From Leptasterias polaris (Eukaryota > Echinodermata > Asteroidea > Forcipulatida > Asteriidae): a stretch of 64,000 bases of DNA. A program made the translations under genes and the position numbers. Location: contig JAZGTN010000068.1 in assembly GCA_037783415.1 (NCBI GenBank), forward strand, positions 1,798,001-1,862,000, in the 5' to 3' direction. This document shows, one piece after another, positions 9,701-18,314 of the stretch (its first letter is position 1; every line of letters begins with the position of its first letter). The notes beneath the pieces were generated by a model. The model did no database searches. It had not been told where the DNA came from and was given only the letters and a program-made list of their open reading frames with translations.

Positions 9701-10575
9701 TGTACTGACATTTCAATCTCTCCTTAACATTTTTTTGTTTGATATATTCCTACCCCACAGGGACCTACGCCTCCTCAAGACGGCGTTATTGTCTTTGGTC
9801 TCTTCTTAGATGGAGCACGATTTGATCCCTCAAGCTACACCCTCCAAGACTCACGTCCTGAGGAGAGATTTAGCCGTCTCCCTGAGGTTCATTTCATCCC
9901 TGTGCAGGTATCTTTAATCCTTTCATCTTACCCAAACATCTATTCTTTTTTTATGAGGAAATGTTGGGGCTTGTGTAGAATTATTTGTTAAGTAACACCA
10001 AATTTGTATAATGTATATTGGGTTTGGGTATTTTCTTTACAGCATGTGGGTACCGTACTAGTTTGAATTAAGTGTTTCTTTGCCTGTGTTATTTTCTTTT
10101 TCTTTTTCTTTTTTCAAAATTGCATTCAAGTTTGCATTTATTTTGTCTGTATAGATGTATCCAAAGGCAATAATGTTTGGTAAAATAAAAAAGCATAGCA
10201 GAACTTTTAAAGTTATCTTGTTGAAAAATATAATTTCAAGTTTATATTTCAGAATATTGTTGCACATGTCTGTATTTTGTACACTCCCTGTTAACTTGTT
10301 CTTTGCATCCTCCCAAGGTGTCTCAAGAAGGTGTGGCTCCTCCCTCCGTCTCATCAGCCACACCTACCCCAAACTCAACACAAGAAGAAGGCGGAGCCAC
10401 ATGGACAGGGAAGATGTACGAGTGCCCTCTGTATCGTACCTCACAGCGTGCTGGTACCCTGTCCTCCACTGGTCACTCCACAAACTTTGTGACGGCAATT
10501 GATCTGCCAACAGTACACCCTTCTGACCTTTGGATCACGAGGGGCGTGGCTCTTTTATGTCAGCTGGATAACTGA
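497..10575 (+). CDS. 3' part of an axonemal dynein heavy chain gene (DNAH6/DNAH14-like), 9 exons
   Basis: Dynein heavy chains are ATP-driven minus-end microtubule motors; this one belongs to the axonemal inner-arm type that bends cilia and flagella. Nine exons (497-712, 2780-2977, 4623-4816, 5479-5690, 7317-7537, 7905-8118, 8240-8397, 9761-9907, 10318-10575) join in one frame with AG/GT borders and consistent phases to give 605 residues plus TGA. They cover the end of the motor ring (AAA6 region) and the C-terminal domain: [45 protein letters not shown] and the tail GHSTNF...GVALLCQL are dynein C-terminal landmarks. The start of the gene (stem, AAA1-AAA5, microtubule-binding stalk) lies left of the window. 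From memory the closest paralogues are DNAH6 and DNAH14; the insertion before [10 protein letters not shown] favours DNAH14. The family call is secure, the paralogue is not. Confidence 0.93.
1389..1762 (+). mobile_element. TTAA-flanked MITE (piggyBac-like ends), 374 bp
   Basis: The ends are inverted: TTAAAGGCACTGAACACG on the left pairs with CGTGTACAGTGCCTTTAA on the right. Both start or end with TTAA, the target site of piggyBac-type transposases. No transposase is present, so the element is non-autonomous. Related copies lie at 33721-34066, 35463-35826 and 36028-36315. I recognise the internal sequence as a repeat type common in sea-star genomes; this is from memory and untested. Confidence 0.75.
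1975..2070. repeat. tandem repeat, 32 bp x 3
   Basis: Three consecutive identical copies of a 32-bp AT-rich unit beginning AACCATGTTTATTAATT. They lie in a dynein intron. There are no spacers, so it is a minisatellite and not a CRISPR array. Confidence 0.95.
2337..2517. repeat. perfect 63-bp inverted repeat element with internal hairpin
   Basis: Arms 2337-2399 and 2455-2517 are exact reverse complements over 63 bp. Between them a second hairpin GGCTCT-GGAA-AGAGCC lies at 2414-2429. Part of the right arm (TTATACACATGGTTGTACCC...) is duplicated in direct orientation at about 2433-2458. A diverged copy is at 15678-15827 and a fragment is near 55550-55630. All three are followed by CACCATGCAAAG or a close variant. 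No protein is encoded; it is a MITE or foldback element inside a dynein intron. Confidence 0.9.
2780..2977 (+). CDS. dynein heavy chain exon b
   Basis: The acceptor is AATACAAG ending at 2779 and the donor is GTAAAG at 2978; 66 whole codons. The product contains [20 protein letters not shown] and then WDRRCL, a landmark near the end of the dynein motor ring shared by nearly all axonemal heavy chains. It joins exon a without a gap in the family alignment (SDLE then VSIQV). Confidence 0.95.
3737..3805. repeat. tandem duplication, 35-bp period
   Basis: The unit TTTTGTCAAGGGTTGAATAT... occurs twice back to back, the second copy starting at 3772. It looks like a recent replication-slippage duplication. 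Confidence 0.9.
4181..4250 (-). repeat. tRNA-like SINE remnant
   Basis: On the minus strand the segment has a Leu/Ser-tRNA-like A box (TGGTCGAGTTGATTAGACG) followed by a degenerate B box (GAGTTTGAATCTA). No full cloverleaf is evident, so it is a SINE head rather than a tRNA gene. Confidence 0.5.
4623..4816 (+). CDS. dynein heavy chain exon c
   Basis: The acceptor is CATTTTACAG and the donor is GTAAGT at 4817; 64 codons plus 2 nt. The residues YHPLPSG...YIESLP...[11 protein letters not shown] match the dynein segment in which a short linker is followed by 'PE.FG.H.NA'. The split codon GG|A is completed by the next exon. Confidence 0.95.
4817..5478 (+). other. dynein intron c-d (662 bp), mostly a SINE
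   Basis: GTAAGT to CGACAG. A tRNA-derived SINE fills about 4907-5150. The remaining 300 bp before exon d shows nothing recognised. Confidence 0.85.
4907..5150 (+). mobile_element. tRNA-derived SINE
   Basis: A degenerate A box (TGCCAAGTGGTCAAGTGC, 4913-4930) is followed by a B box GGTTCCAGTCC (4949-4959). Next comes the conserved SINE body word CACTTGTGTTCTTAAGCAAG. Further on are TTTGGATTGGATGTAAAG and AAAGAACCCAGTGCATTTAT. The same body word is found in the SINEs at 21681-22037 and 30440-30610. RNA polymerase III boxes and dispersal identify it as a SINE. Confidence 0.75.
5479..5690 (+). CDS. dynein heavy chain exon d, with low-complexity insertion
   Basis: The acceptor is CAACGACAG and the donor is GTGAGA at 5691; 212 nt in frame with the preceding GG. 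It starts [17 protein letters not shown], which matches the family (GKSNDE at this place). From about 5556 it encodes a charged and then Ser/Gly-rich stretch ([12 protein letters not shown]... to SSGFGSGKK) that I do not recall in vertebrate relatives. It is probably a disordered surface loop. The frame is fully open and flanked by good splice sites, so it appears genuinely coding. Confidence 0.9.
5825..6045 (+). mobile_element. LINE 3' end
   Basis: A T-rich tract with TGTATACTCTTTGC and TGTATTGTTCTGCTG ends in GGAAATAAATGATACA and TTGACTTGACTTGA. A poly(A)-signal-like AATAAA followed by a short simple repeat is the usual 3' end of CR1/L2-type LINEs. No reverse transcriptase remains. Confidence 0.5.
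6438..6610. repeat. foldback repeat, AGAGCTGCTTAA family, copy 2
   Basis: Starts GGGCCCAATTTCAAGGAGCT, continues with GCTTAAGCA, and ends TGTGCTTAAAGGATTTG. The ends are imperfectly inverted and match the copy at 1-170. It sits inside a dynein intron. Confidence 0.6.
7093..7117. repeat. foldback repeat end, AGAGCTGCTTAA family fragment
   Basis: TAGCAGCTCTATGAAATT matches one terminus of the foldback family. Only this end is preserved. Confidence 0.4.
7317..7537 (+). CDS. dynein heavy chain exon e
   Basis: The acceptor is TTATCATACAG and the donor is GTAAAA at 7538; 221 nt. It encodes [20 protein letters not shown], then [15 protein letters not shown] and PRTW, the helical part of the dynein C-terminal domain. 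Family relatives read 'L..VL.QE..RFN.LL..I..TL..L..AI.G.VVMS' here, so no residue of the conserved pattern is missing. Confidence 0.95.
7538..7904 (+). other. dynein intron e-f (367 bp)
   Basis: GTAAAA to CATTACAG. No repeat or other signal is recognised inside. Confidence 0.9.
7905..8118 (+). CDS. dynein heavy chain exon f, with insertion before [10 protein letters not shown]
   Basis: The acceptor is TTCCATTACAG and the donor is GTGAGA at 8119; 71 codons plus 1 nt. It encodes [21 protein letters not shown] and ends [11 protein letters not shown], both classic dynein C-terminal motifs. Between them lies about 30 residues (from LVTEAKER to LREQPR), longer than in DNAH6-type chains as I remember them. 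A longer spacer here is a feature I associate with DNAH14. Confidence 0.95.
8240..8397 (+). CDS. dynein heavy chain exon g
   Basis: The acceptor is TTGTCTTATAG and the donor is GTTAGA at 8398; 158 nt, completing a split Gly codon. It encodes [20 protein letters not shown], then TFEFKI, which is the conserved stretch directly after GFFFPQ. A 121-bp intron (8119-8239) separates it from exon f. Confidence 0.95.
8572..8760. repeat. degenerate tandem repeat, ~62 bp x 3
   Basis: Units start near 8572, 8639 and 8702. They share TAAACCTACCA(A/T)TAGCAA, CAGTCTTG and TTATCTTGATTCAA-like words. The third unit is the most diverged. Confidence 0.7.
9280..9440 (+). mobile_element. SINE/LINE 3' tail with (ATT)n
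   Basis: GCACTATATGAGACTCCGGT is followed by GTTATTATTATTGTTATTA. This is the same type of '...CTATATAAGAC + ATT repeat' end as on the SINE at 21681-22037. The head of the element is not clear. Confidence 0.45.
9761..9907 (+). CDS. dynein heavy chain exon h
   Basis: The acceptor is CCTACCCCACAG and the donor is GTATCT at 9908; 49 whole codons. It encodes [20 protein letters not shown] and then DSRPEERF and [10 protein letters not shown]. This corresponds to the beta-sandwich part of the dynein C-terminal domain ('G..V.GLFL.GARWD' in the family). Confidence 0.95.
9908..10317 (+). other. dynein intron h-i (410 bp)
   Basis: GTATCT to CCTCCCAAG. A pyrimidine (CTTTTT)n stretch lies near 10090-10112; nothing else is recognised. 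Confidence 0.85.
10318..10575 (+). CDS. dynein heavy chain last exon and stop codon
   Basis: The acceptor is TCCTCCCAAG. 85 codons end at TGA (10573-10575). After a Ser/Thr/Pro-rich start (about 28 residues, [10 protein letters not shown]... to EEGGATW) it encodes [20 protein letters not shown], then [12 protein letters not shown] and [14 protein letters not shown]. That is the invariant C-terminus of inner-arm axonemal dyneins (CPLYKT...GTLSTTGHSTNF...LLCQL). The end of the protein is therefore intact. The Ser/Thr/Pro stretch is absent from relatives as I remember them. Confidence 0.96.
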   Translation: MSQEGVAPPSVSSATPTPNSTQEEGGATWTGKMYECPLYRTSQRAGTLSSTGHSTNFVTAIDLPTVHPSDLWITRGVALLCQLDN

Positions 10576-11370
10576 GTGCATTTGTCAAAAAGACTGATCA
10601 TAAATCGTCATGTCAGGTCAACAACCTCATGTCTTGATTTTGTAACAGCGCTCTATATTGCACAAGAGACGCTGTAAGCAATAATGTCGCATCTGGGCAC
10701 CTAAGGTTTTGTGTATACATCCAGAATGTTTTAGAGGTTGGATACTCAAAAAATTCCCATCAAAGTAATATGGTTTGGATATTTGTTCACCATGAAACAT
10801 GTCAATCTGAGAAAAGATTCTTGCATGAATTGTTTCTCAGATTTCTGAGGGCTGGTGTCCGTTTGTGTATGCCACGGCCAGAGATGCGGTTGGTACCCAC
10901 TGTCACCTTGCTAAATGTGGTTGGATTCAACATTCTTGTAAAAATACCCTGACAGTGTTTTGCTGTTTTCTCATCGACAGACTTTGCATTCTGCTGAAAC
11001 TTTCACTGGTGACTTTTATTGTATCTTTTTGTATAATTTTGCTTATAAATCAGTACCCTACATTGTCAAAAACCAATCTATGAGATTAAGTGAGATTCTA
11101 TGTTTTTGACTTTTAAACTCCAGTGTAGCGTAAATGGTATTTTACCAGATAGAAGCTGTTGTACTGACACAACGATATTATGCTCAGCCTTGGAATGTTG
11201 TTTTCAATTTGTAAGATATTTAAATTATATGAAGAAACTTATTTAATTATTCAGAAAGGAAAATGTCTGAAATTGCAGGTCATGAGTGAAACGAATGATC
11301 ACAAACTAAACGTAATGCTGTTTTTCAGATATTAGGTTGCCAACTATAGAAATAAAAAATCGCCAATTTG
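10576..11370 (+). other. probable 3' untranslated region of the dynein gene
   Basis: This is AT-rich, non-coding sequence directly after the stop. The first well-placed polyadenylation signal I see is AATAAA at 11351-11356; another AATAAA lies near 12010. The true 3' end cannot be fixed from sequence alone. Confidence 0.5.
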
Positions 11371-13044
11371 AGTGACCAATCTGCTCAAATTAAACTATTT
11401 TATTAAAAGTAATATGGTGATGGAGTGCCTACCACAAACTGAAGCTCATTTTAGGCCCTGGCTAGCCATCAGGGTTGTTTTGTGTAAAATTAAAAAAGTT
11501 AAAAATGTTGTTCGCCAGCAAAAATGCATCTTTATTGATTACTTCTAACAACTATAAATCTTTATCCGTCCATTGAGATTAACAACTGAATTTAATTCGT
11601 ATTTTAAGCAGAAATATGCAAATTGTACAGCTTATCCGTCCAGTAAGATTAACAATAAACATTTGACATTTACTAATTGAAATTTAAAAGAAATTGTTAC
11701 CTTAGCCTCAAGTAGCCTGTTGAAAGTTGAAACAAAACCTAGTCATTGATACCATAGGTCAGGTTGCGGTTAATTAAAATGACTGTATAATAATTAACCC
11801 AAACTCATTTGTTCCTGGCGTATGTACCAAATCCTTTGAGTCCTCTAAGCTACGATAACTCAATATTTGGACTACGAGGCGGGAACCGTGTGATGGATTA
11901 AAGAAGATTTTCAAGTGGATTCAGTGGAAATATTACATTTTTTAAGAATGTATTACAAGTGCAAGAATATGCATGACGTTGATGCTCCTTTATTGAACAT
12001 AATCCTACAATAAATTCACATGTCAGTTGATGCCATGACGTAGACAATTATTTCTGAAATCAATAATGAAGCTTGGATTTTGTTATTCCACGAATCTATC
12101 CAACTTCCCTCAAATCCATCCAAATTAAATGTAAAAAATGTAAGTTGATATCATATCGAGATATTTTATTTGTATAAATTGAATTTGCTAGATGTACATA
12201 AATTTATAGTGAGTGTATTGCTGTGGAATACTTTTGTTGTTGGAAACAAACCGTCCATTCAAAAGGTGCTTGCAACATGGGTTTAGTATTAAACTTTGTA
12301 AGAATAAATATCCCAATGGTGTACCTAGACCAATGATAATCAGAGTTTGTTAATACTTTGTCAATTTAGTTCGGCTGATCAGCTGGGATCTTGAAGCAAA
12401 CTGAAGTGTGTTTATGTTGAAAAAGGAAAGACATCACATCATCCAACCAAACAGGGACTAGTTAATCAAATCCGGTGGTCAAATTTAGCAAAAACAAAGC
12501 GGCAACTGTTTTGTAAGGATTGTTGGCGCGTTCATACTGTGCTTAAAGTTAGCTTTCATTTTGGAGCTAATTTTTATCAGATTTTGGCATGAAGTGGATG
12601 TAGAGTTTACTCTGAGGAGCTCACCGTATCCCAAATATGGTTAGAAATCCTTAATAAGCAAATAAAAGCAGGATGTAAGTGAAAATGTTATGATAAGAAA
12701 AAGGATAATTGCGTAGGGAAATTTCCACTATTTCCTGCCAATATTATAATCTCTGGAAGATCTTTATGTTGGTGTGTTTATAACTTCTACAAATAAGCAA
12801 ATCATGGGTCTTTTACAAAAACCTTATCCAAGATTCATTACAAGAAACACTTTTGCTGACAGAGACTGTTAAAAGGAAACTCTATCGGTAAAGAGGGCGT
12901 GGGAGCTCCGTGATTAGTTTTCACATTCTCGCTGTTCTTACTTGGTTAAAGTTTCATCTGTACTTGAATTGTCAAAATATAGGTAGTTTAACAAGCAATG
13001 ACAGCCATTTTGACAAAGTTTGAAATTGCTTGTTATTCTACCAA
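11371..13044. other. intergenic, little recognised
   Basis: A 25-bp word (TTATCCGTCCA...GATTAACAA) occurs twice, at 11561 and 11631. Otherwise it is AT-rich sequence with no open frame or repeat I recognise. Confidence 0.7.
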
Positions 13045-13061
13045 TTTTTTTTTTTTTTTTT
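13045..13061. repeat. poly-T, 17 bp
   Basis: Uninterrupted T tract. Confidence 0.95.
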
Positions 13062-13094
13062 CAAAGGACAAATCATAGTTGGCCTTAGAGCCAA

Positions 13095-13170
13095 ATATCA
13101 TTCTCATGACATCTCTGACTGTATGCAAACTTCCACGCTTGTATCATCAAAGGCACAATTCCCCCACATA
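13095..13170. repeat. dispersed repeat end ('CATGCTTGTATCACCAAAAG' family), copy 1
   Basis: TTCTCATGAC... then CTTGTATCATCAAAGGCACA matches the right arms at 20988-21060 and 33279-33344. Only one arm is evident here. Confidence 0.55.
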
Positions 13171-15526
13171 TTTCCTTAATCTGCCCCACTTAAAAAACTA
13201 ACAAACCAATGATAGTAAAATGGAAACACTGACGAAACAAAAACGTTGCTTGCAAGAGGTATAAACCGCGTTAACACCATTAGTGATGTGATTTTCCCAG
13301 TTTGGTTATCTGCCATATACCTTTCATTGAGACAACTGAATAGTTGGAACGATTTCACTTGTCACCAAACAGTTCCTTTTATAGACACAGGTTTGCCGAT
13401 ATCTGTACATGTCTTCCATTTACTCAAAAGTGTTGAGGCCTACAACATGTACACGATACGTGACTACTGTGGAGTTGTAGAATGGCGGGTATAATGCACC
13501 CATAATCAATACTAGTTGAATTGGATTATCCTCAAACAGAATTTCCTTCGTTGGTTGAGGGGGGGAGGGGGGGGGCTCTAAGACATGCATATTGTGAAAC
13601 CTGATTCATTCATTATAGACTGTGTGGCCCTGAAGGTTAAGCAACGAGGCGACAGCGGGGTGACTTAAATATCATCGATGATAATGAGTGCTGAGACCAG
13701 AGAAGACACCGTCTTGTCTGTTGGTATTGATGGCAGGAGAAAGTCAACAGGACCTATACCACGAGAAGCTGGCAGATCAGAGTGACTAAGACTAGAGAGC
13801 GCCCAAGCAAGATCCAACAACCAAGCAAAACTATTGAAAACCATCATTGACTAGACTGAGTTCGGGTACAGATGCCGTAGTTTCACCAATTGGTCAAACT
13901 AAGATTTATAGGGCGTGGCATTGGCCCACAGTAAACACAGATTTCCACAATTATGAATTGAACATAGTTATGGCAGCATGGGGTTTAGAAGAAATAAACT
14001 TGCTCTGTGCACGATCAGCAATGGGTTTGATAGACTATTGTCTATAGGCAGGCTTCGGACAGCGCCCCATACCATTTTTAGCCACATATCCTTCAAATTC
14101 ATGAAAGCGTGGAAAATGAAACAAGTCTTCCCGGCTCACTTGGAGAGATAAGAGACGCAGCTTTCCCAACAGACATTATTCCCTCCCAAGACACTGCCGA
14201 GCCTAAGGAAAAGTTGGAGTCAATGAGATTGTCATCATAACCTCCGGCTGTGTTCAAGTAGCACTCATCTTAAGGTGACTGCCCTTAAAGATGCAATCCG
14301 CCTGTATGCAACATTTACGTTGTAGCAATTATAATAGTAACAATAGTAATGGTGTGGATATTTTAGGCTTCACGTGGGGAGCGCCTATGGCATATTCCAT
14401 GGGATCTTTTACAAAAGAGTGACCTTGTACAATCCATGGCCTTTCTGGCAGGCAAGACCCATAGATGGGAAGTTTTATTTGTGTGTGTGTCATAATTTGC
14501 ACATAAAATCAAGAGTTATGAAAGTACAGCTGAACATACTTTGAGATGTGCCCCTTTACTTCACAACAAAACATTATCAATATTGTGGCAGTACAATCTC
14601 TATGAAATATAAGATTAATTTTTTTCTTCCATTGGGCTGTGTACAAATCGTGCCTGTGGCTATTTTATGTCGCAGGTTACACGGTCTATTGGTTTGCAGC
14701 AAAGGTCACATAAAGCTGCAAGTGTGTAAGTGGAGAGCTCTATCTATTGTTAGAACATGGTATCTTACTAAAATGGCGTCCTGTGCATACGTCACATTTC
14801 AGCACGAGTTGCCATCTTATTTGCATTGGGCCTACATCAGAGATAATCATTTGAAGTACAAAGTTTCGTCTCGAACCTTAGAGTTTATTTGCTCGTTGAG
14901 AACTGAGTTTGTTGTCTCTACATTTTGAATTGGACGCCCGTGTCTAAGGCAGAGTAGGCCTACTCCAGCACCTTCAATCTACAGTCTTCAGTAAAACGAC
15001 CACATTGCAGTACATAAATAGGCTGTACTGGGATGGTGCAAGTGGAAAAGAAATGTGGGGACCGAAGAAGCATAAAGTTAAATCCATTGAAGATAAAGAT
15101 GAGGTGCTACTCACATTACATGACTTGTAACATAAGGTGCGTTCAAAAGAAACATTGGTTGAAAAGTTCGGGTGGCACAAAGTCATGTTTGGGAAGTACA
15201 TGTACTTTGGAATTGTGTAACAGTGAAACAAATTGATTAATACTGAAAGACTGTTTTAAGTCTCGCGCGTTGTTAAGAGTTGGTCCCATTAAAGAGCGAG
15301 GTTTGGTTTCATTCACACGTTAATTAAAGCAATGTACGTGACAACCCAAGGTTCCGTAAACTGTCCAGCTACGCACGTGGCAGTCACGGGCAATCGACAC
15401 ACTCATCTCTAAACTTGTTTAGCTTTGATTTTGGTGATACCCGATGTTTTGTGGGAGCTTTCAGTTACAACTGTAATCTAAAAAGACTTTACAGAACTTT
15501 GCCTGCAGTGATTGAATTTAGTGACT
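13171..15526. other. intergenic, no gene recognised
   Basis: There is a G-rich run at 13559-13575. The longest open frame (14548-14928, +, 126 codons) has no recognisable motif and no splice or start context; I regard it as chance. Confidence 0.6.
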
Positions 15527-15600
15527 AAATTTCACAAGCTGAGCAATATATAATAAGCAAACCCTTTTAGTGCTAAGCAAATACTGCTTAGCCAGAAAGA
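15527..15600. repeat. foldback repeat, AGAGCTGCTTAA family, fragment
   Basis: ACTAAATTTCACAAGCTGAG, then AAGCAAACCC, TGCTAAGCAA and CTGCTTAGCCAG resemble the inner part of the foldback family seen at 27574-27752. Confidence 0.45.
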
Positions 15601-15677
15601 TTCATGCAACTGTACATGTAAGAAATATCGTAACATGGTTTCATCTAACACAAAAACAAAGTTACAGCTTAAACTTC

Positions 15678-15827
15678 AGGTAAGGTTTGCAATAGCACCA
15701 TGTGTAAATCTCTTTTGAGTAGTGTTGGTTCTGAAAAGAACCGGTGGTTGACAACACAATATTTCAATCAGTATGGATATGATCGTCTTCAGGAGATTTA
15801 CACGTGGTGCTACCGCAAACCTTACCT
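15678..15827. repeat. inverted-repeat element with histone-stem-loop-like hairpin, copy 2
   Basis: Arms 15678-15712 and 15793-15827 pair with few mismatches. Between them is the hairpin GGTTCT-GAAA-AGAACC (15727-15742). It has the same layout as 2337-2517. The flanking CCACCATGCAAAG (15838 on) recurs in inverted form near 15960-15975 as GCTTTGCATGGTGG, so a larger foldback probably encloses it. Confidence 0.8.
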
Positions 15828-15975
15828 GATTATACTCCCACCATGCAAAGTTTCCCCAGCTTAAACTTCACAAAATATCTACTTCCAGTGATGCTGGGTA
15901 TATAGCCATTGTTCGTGATGTTTCTCTATGAGACTACAGAACGAAAAATGAAAGAAAAAAGCTTTGCATGGTGGT

Positions 15976-17035
15976 GAATCGATATGAATTTCAGTTTGTG
16001 GTCTTCGAGGTGATTTATCGGAATAGCCACTTCCTTTTGATCCCTAATAATTAGCCTAGAGGAGACTAATTAATTATACGGTTCTACGAGCCATAGGCCT
16101 ATCCGATATCGGCTCAGAATTGTTTGGAACCATTCTTATAAATCACACTCACGAGATTGTGAGATTACAGATGAAGAGTCTTGTGGATTGCAGAGGTTAA
16201 AATGAATGATAAATTAATATTTTGATTTTTAAGGTATCAATAATCCAGGATAGCCAGTGAGCTGTTGGGTACCTCGATTGAAAATACCGTTTTAATTTAT
16301 GCATACATACTTTATGCAAATGAGTGTTGCCATTTAATATTCACGGTCGGCTGTGGAAACAAAAAATAATTTCGCAAATGACCCACCCTCAGCCGCCCAC
16401 TACCTTTGCTCACAATCACGGCTACGCCACTGCATTTATATAGGCCTAACTTCATTACCGACCAGCTAAAACAAATGCTTGAAATGTGTAAATATAATAT
16501 AAAGAGTAAACACGGGCAGCATTCTTGTTCTTCAGTCTTGATCAAACGGTTCACACAGAAGACCCCTCAACACCCGCCGTCGAAACTAAACAGGGTAAAT
16601 TTATCCCTTGAACTTAATCTGTCAAACCCATAGTCAAACAGCCTGCTCCTTAATTGTGGTCCGCCTTTGAGCAAGTCAAATATTTAGTTCGTCGAGAGTA
16701 AATATCACCAGCTATGAGGATGCCACTTTACAAAGTGCTACCGCAGAATTTCAAATGCCTTCACTTGACAAAATATTCATGTTTCGTAACCATGGTGGCA
16801 ATTATGGCTTCATTTGGATGTCTCCCAAGTTCAATTCAACAATGGAATACTTCAATATGGGACACATGGTTTCGATTCAAACGACCAAAAACAAATGAAA
16901 GTCGCATCTCGTTGCGGCTACGGCTGTGGATTGATCGTCATAATGTTAACTTACGTTAAATTGTAGGATGCCAATAGCAACATCCTTAGCAACAGCCGGA
17001 GCCGTAGTCACGGCCGGCTGTTCAGACAATTAGCC
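15976..17035. other. intergenic, no gene recognised
   Basis: The only known word is GGCTACGCCACTG near 16420, a sequence that elsewhere in the window neighbours poly-G tracts. No gene is seen. Confidence 0.6.
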
Positions 17036-18314
17036 TTACACTTGATCCGGCAAGGGCGATCAAAGGAGGATCGGATCCCGCAAGGGCGATCAAAGGGCGA
17101 TCAACAGCTAGTGTAAACGCAAGAGCGATCAGGATCTGATCCTCCTTCTTGATCCCCCTATTTTGCGGGATCAAAGGAGGATCTGATCCTGCAAGGTGGA
17201 TCAAAAACATAGTGTAAACGCAACGCAGGATCATGCAGACCCCGCAATTTGACCCACCGACTTCCGGTCTCGTCTAACAGACTGGGGTGCCGAGTTGAAA
17301 AAAGAAACCGCGAAAGCATGTATAGGAGCAACCAGTGCAATGCAAGCGTCCCCGCACACTGGTTCCAACACGTAAAAACAGCATTTATGTGCACAAAAGA
17401 ACATTACACGAAATGGTACTTGCCATTTGCATTCCTGTTCTGAAACAAACGTGACGAACCACATGCTTCGACCTGTTTCCTTCTCGTTCGTTTTTCTAAT
17501 CATTTCTCTTTCTAATAGTTTTCATTACTAAAAATGTAAGGCCAATGATTTTCCGTTTCAGAAAAGTGTAAATTCCGTTTGAAGAAAACATGAACAAATT
17601 TCTGTTTCATGTTCAAAAACTCTCAATAAATCAACGGCCGATTCACTTCCGGAGTTGGCAATTTCTAAAATGTATGTACATGGAGGTATTGCACTGATCG
17701 CTACAACAAAAATAAGTTTGAAGCATGTAACAGCCGTTGTGGTGTCAAATATTGCACATCACGTTCTCAAGATAAAAACAGACCGGCAGCCATTTTGTTT
17801 TCGCTTTGGCAACAAAAATAATGTCTAAAATTTACGGTTGATTTTAGACCTTTATGAGAGAACAATCAATTTGTGTGTTCATATAGAGCAGGGGTAAGCT
17901 AGTTTGTGTGTGGCTGTTGATTAAAGGGAGGGAGAAAATGCAATTTGGGTGAGAATTTTTCAAGGGGCAGAATCTGGGAATTTCGTCCGTTTTCCGCCAT
18001 CGCGGAAAAACATTGGCCCTACATTAGCATTTGAAAAGCATTTGAAAATCATTTTGGATATTACATATTTTGTATTTTCTTGTCGCAGTATTAGTGTATT
18101 TAAGGTTATAGTCTTGTTGGTGGTTTTTACATTGTTTCTTGGACTGAGGCTGTTGTACGGGGTCACACGAGCAGTGTGGAACTTCCGTTCAACAGGCGCC
18201 GGGCAAAGTGGATCAATGCGAGATCAGACTCAAGTGTAAACGCGTCAGCGATCAGTTTGATCGCCCTTGCAGGATCTGATCCTCCTTTTATCGCCCTTGC
18301 CGGATCAAGTGTAA
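17036..18314. mobile_element. terminal-inverted-repeat DNA element with GATC-dense ends, 1.28 kb, non-autonomous
   Basis: The left end TTACACTTGATCCGGCAAGG (17036) and the reverse complement of the right end (to 18314) match for about 70 bp with few differences. The ends carry repeated GCAAGGGCGATCAAAG and GGATCTGATCCTCC units: 15 GATC sites in 17043-17233 and 7 in 18205-18310. The word AGTGTAAACGC recurs four times as a subterminal motif. No transposase is recognised inside and no clear target duplication was found, so the superfamily is open. Confidence 0.7.

Larger units (their letters stand above)
8398..9760 (+). other. dynein intron g-h (1.36 kb)
   Basis: GTTAGA to TACCCCACAG. It holds a ~62-bp degenerate tandem repeat (8572-8760) and a retroelement tail with ATT repeats (about 9280-9440). 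The rest is unremarkable. Confidence 0.85.

Noticed and set aside
14548..14928. 126-codon open frame
   Set aside because: No motif, no splice context and no recognisable homologue; length is compatible with chance in this much DNA.
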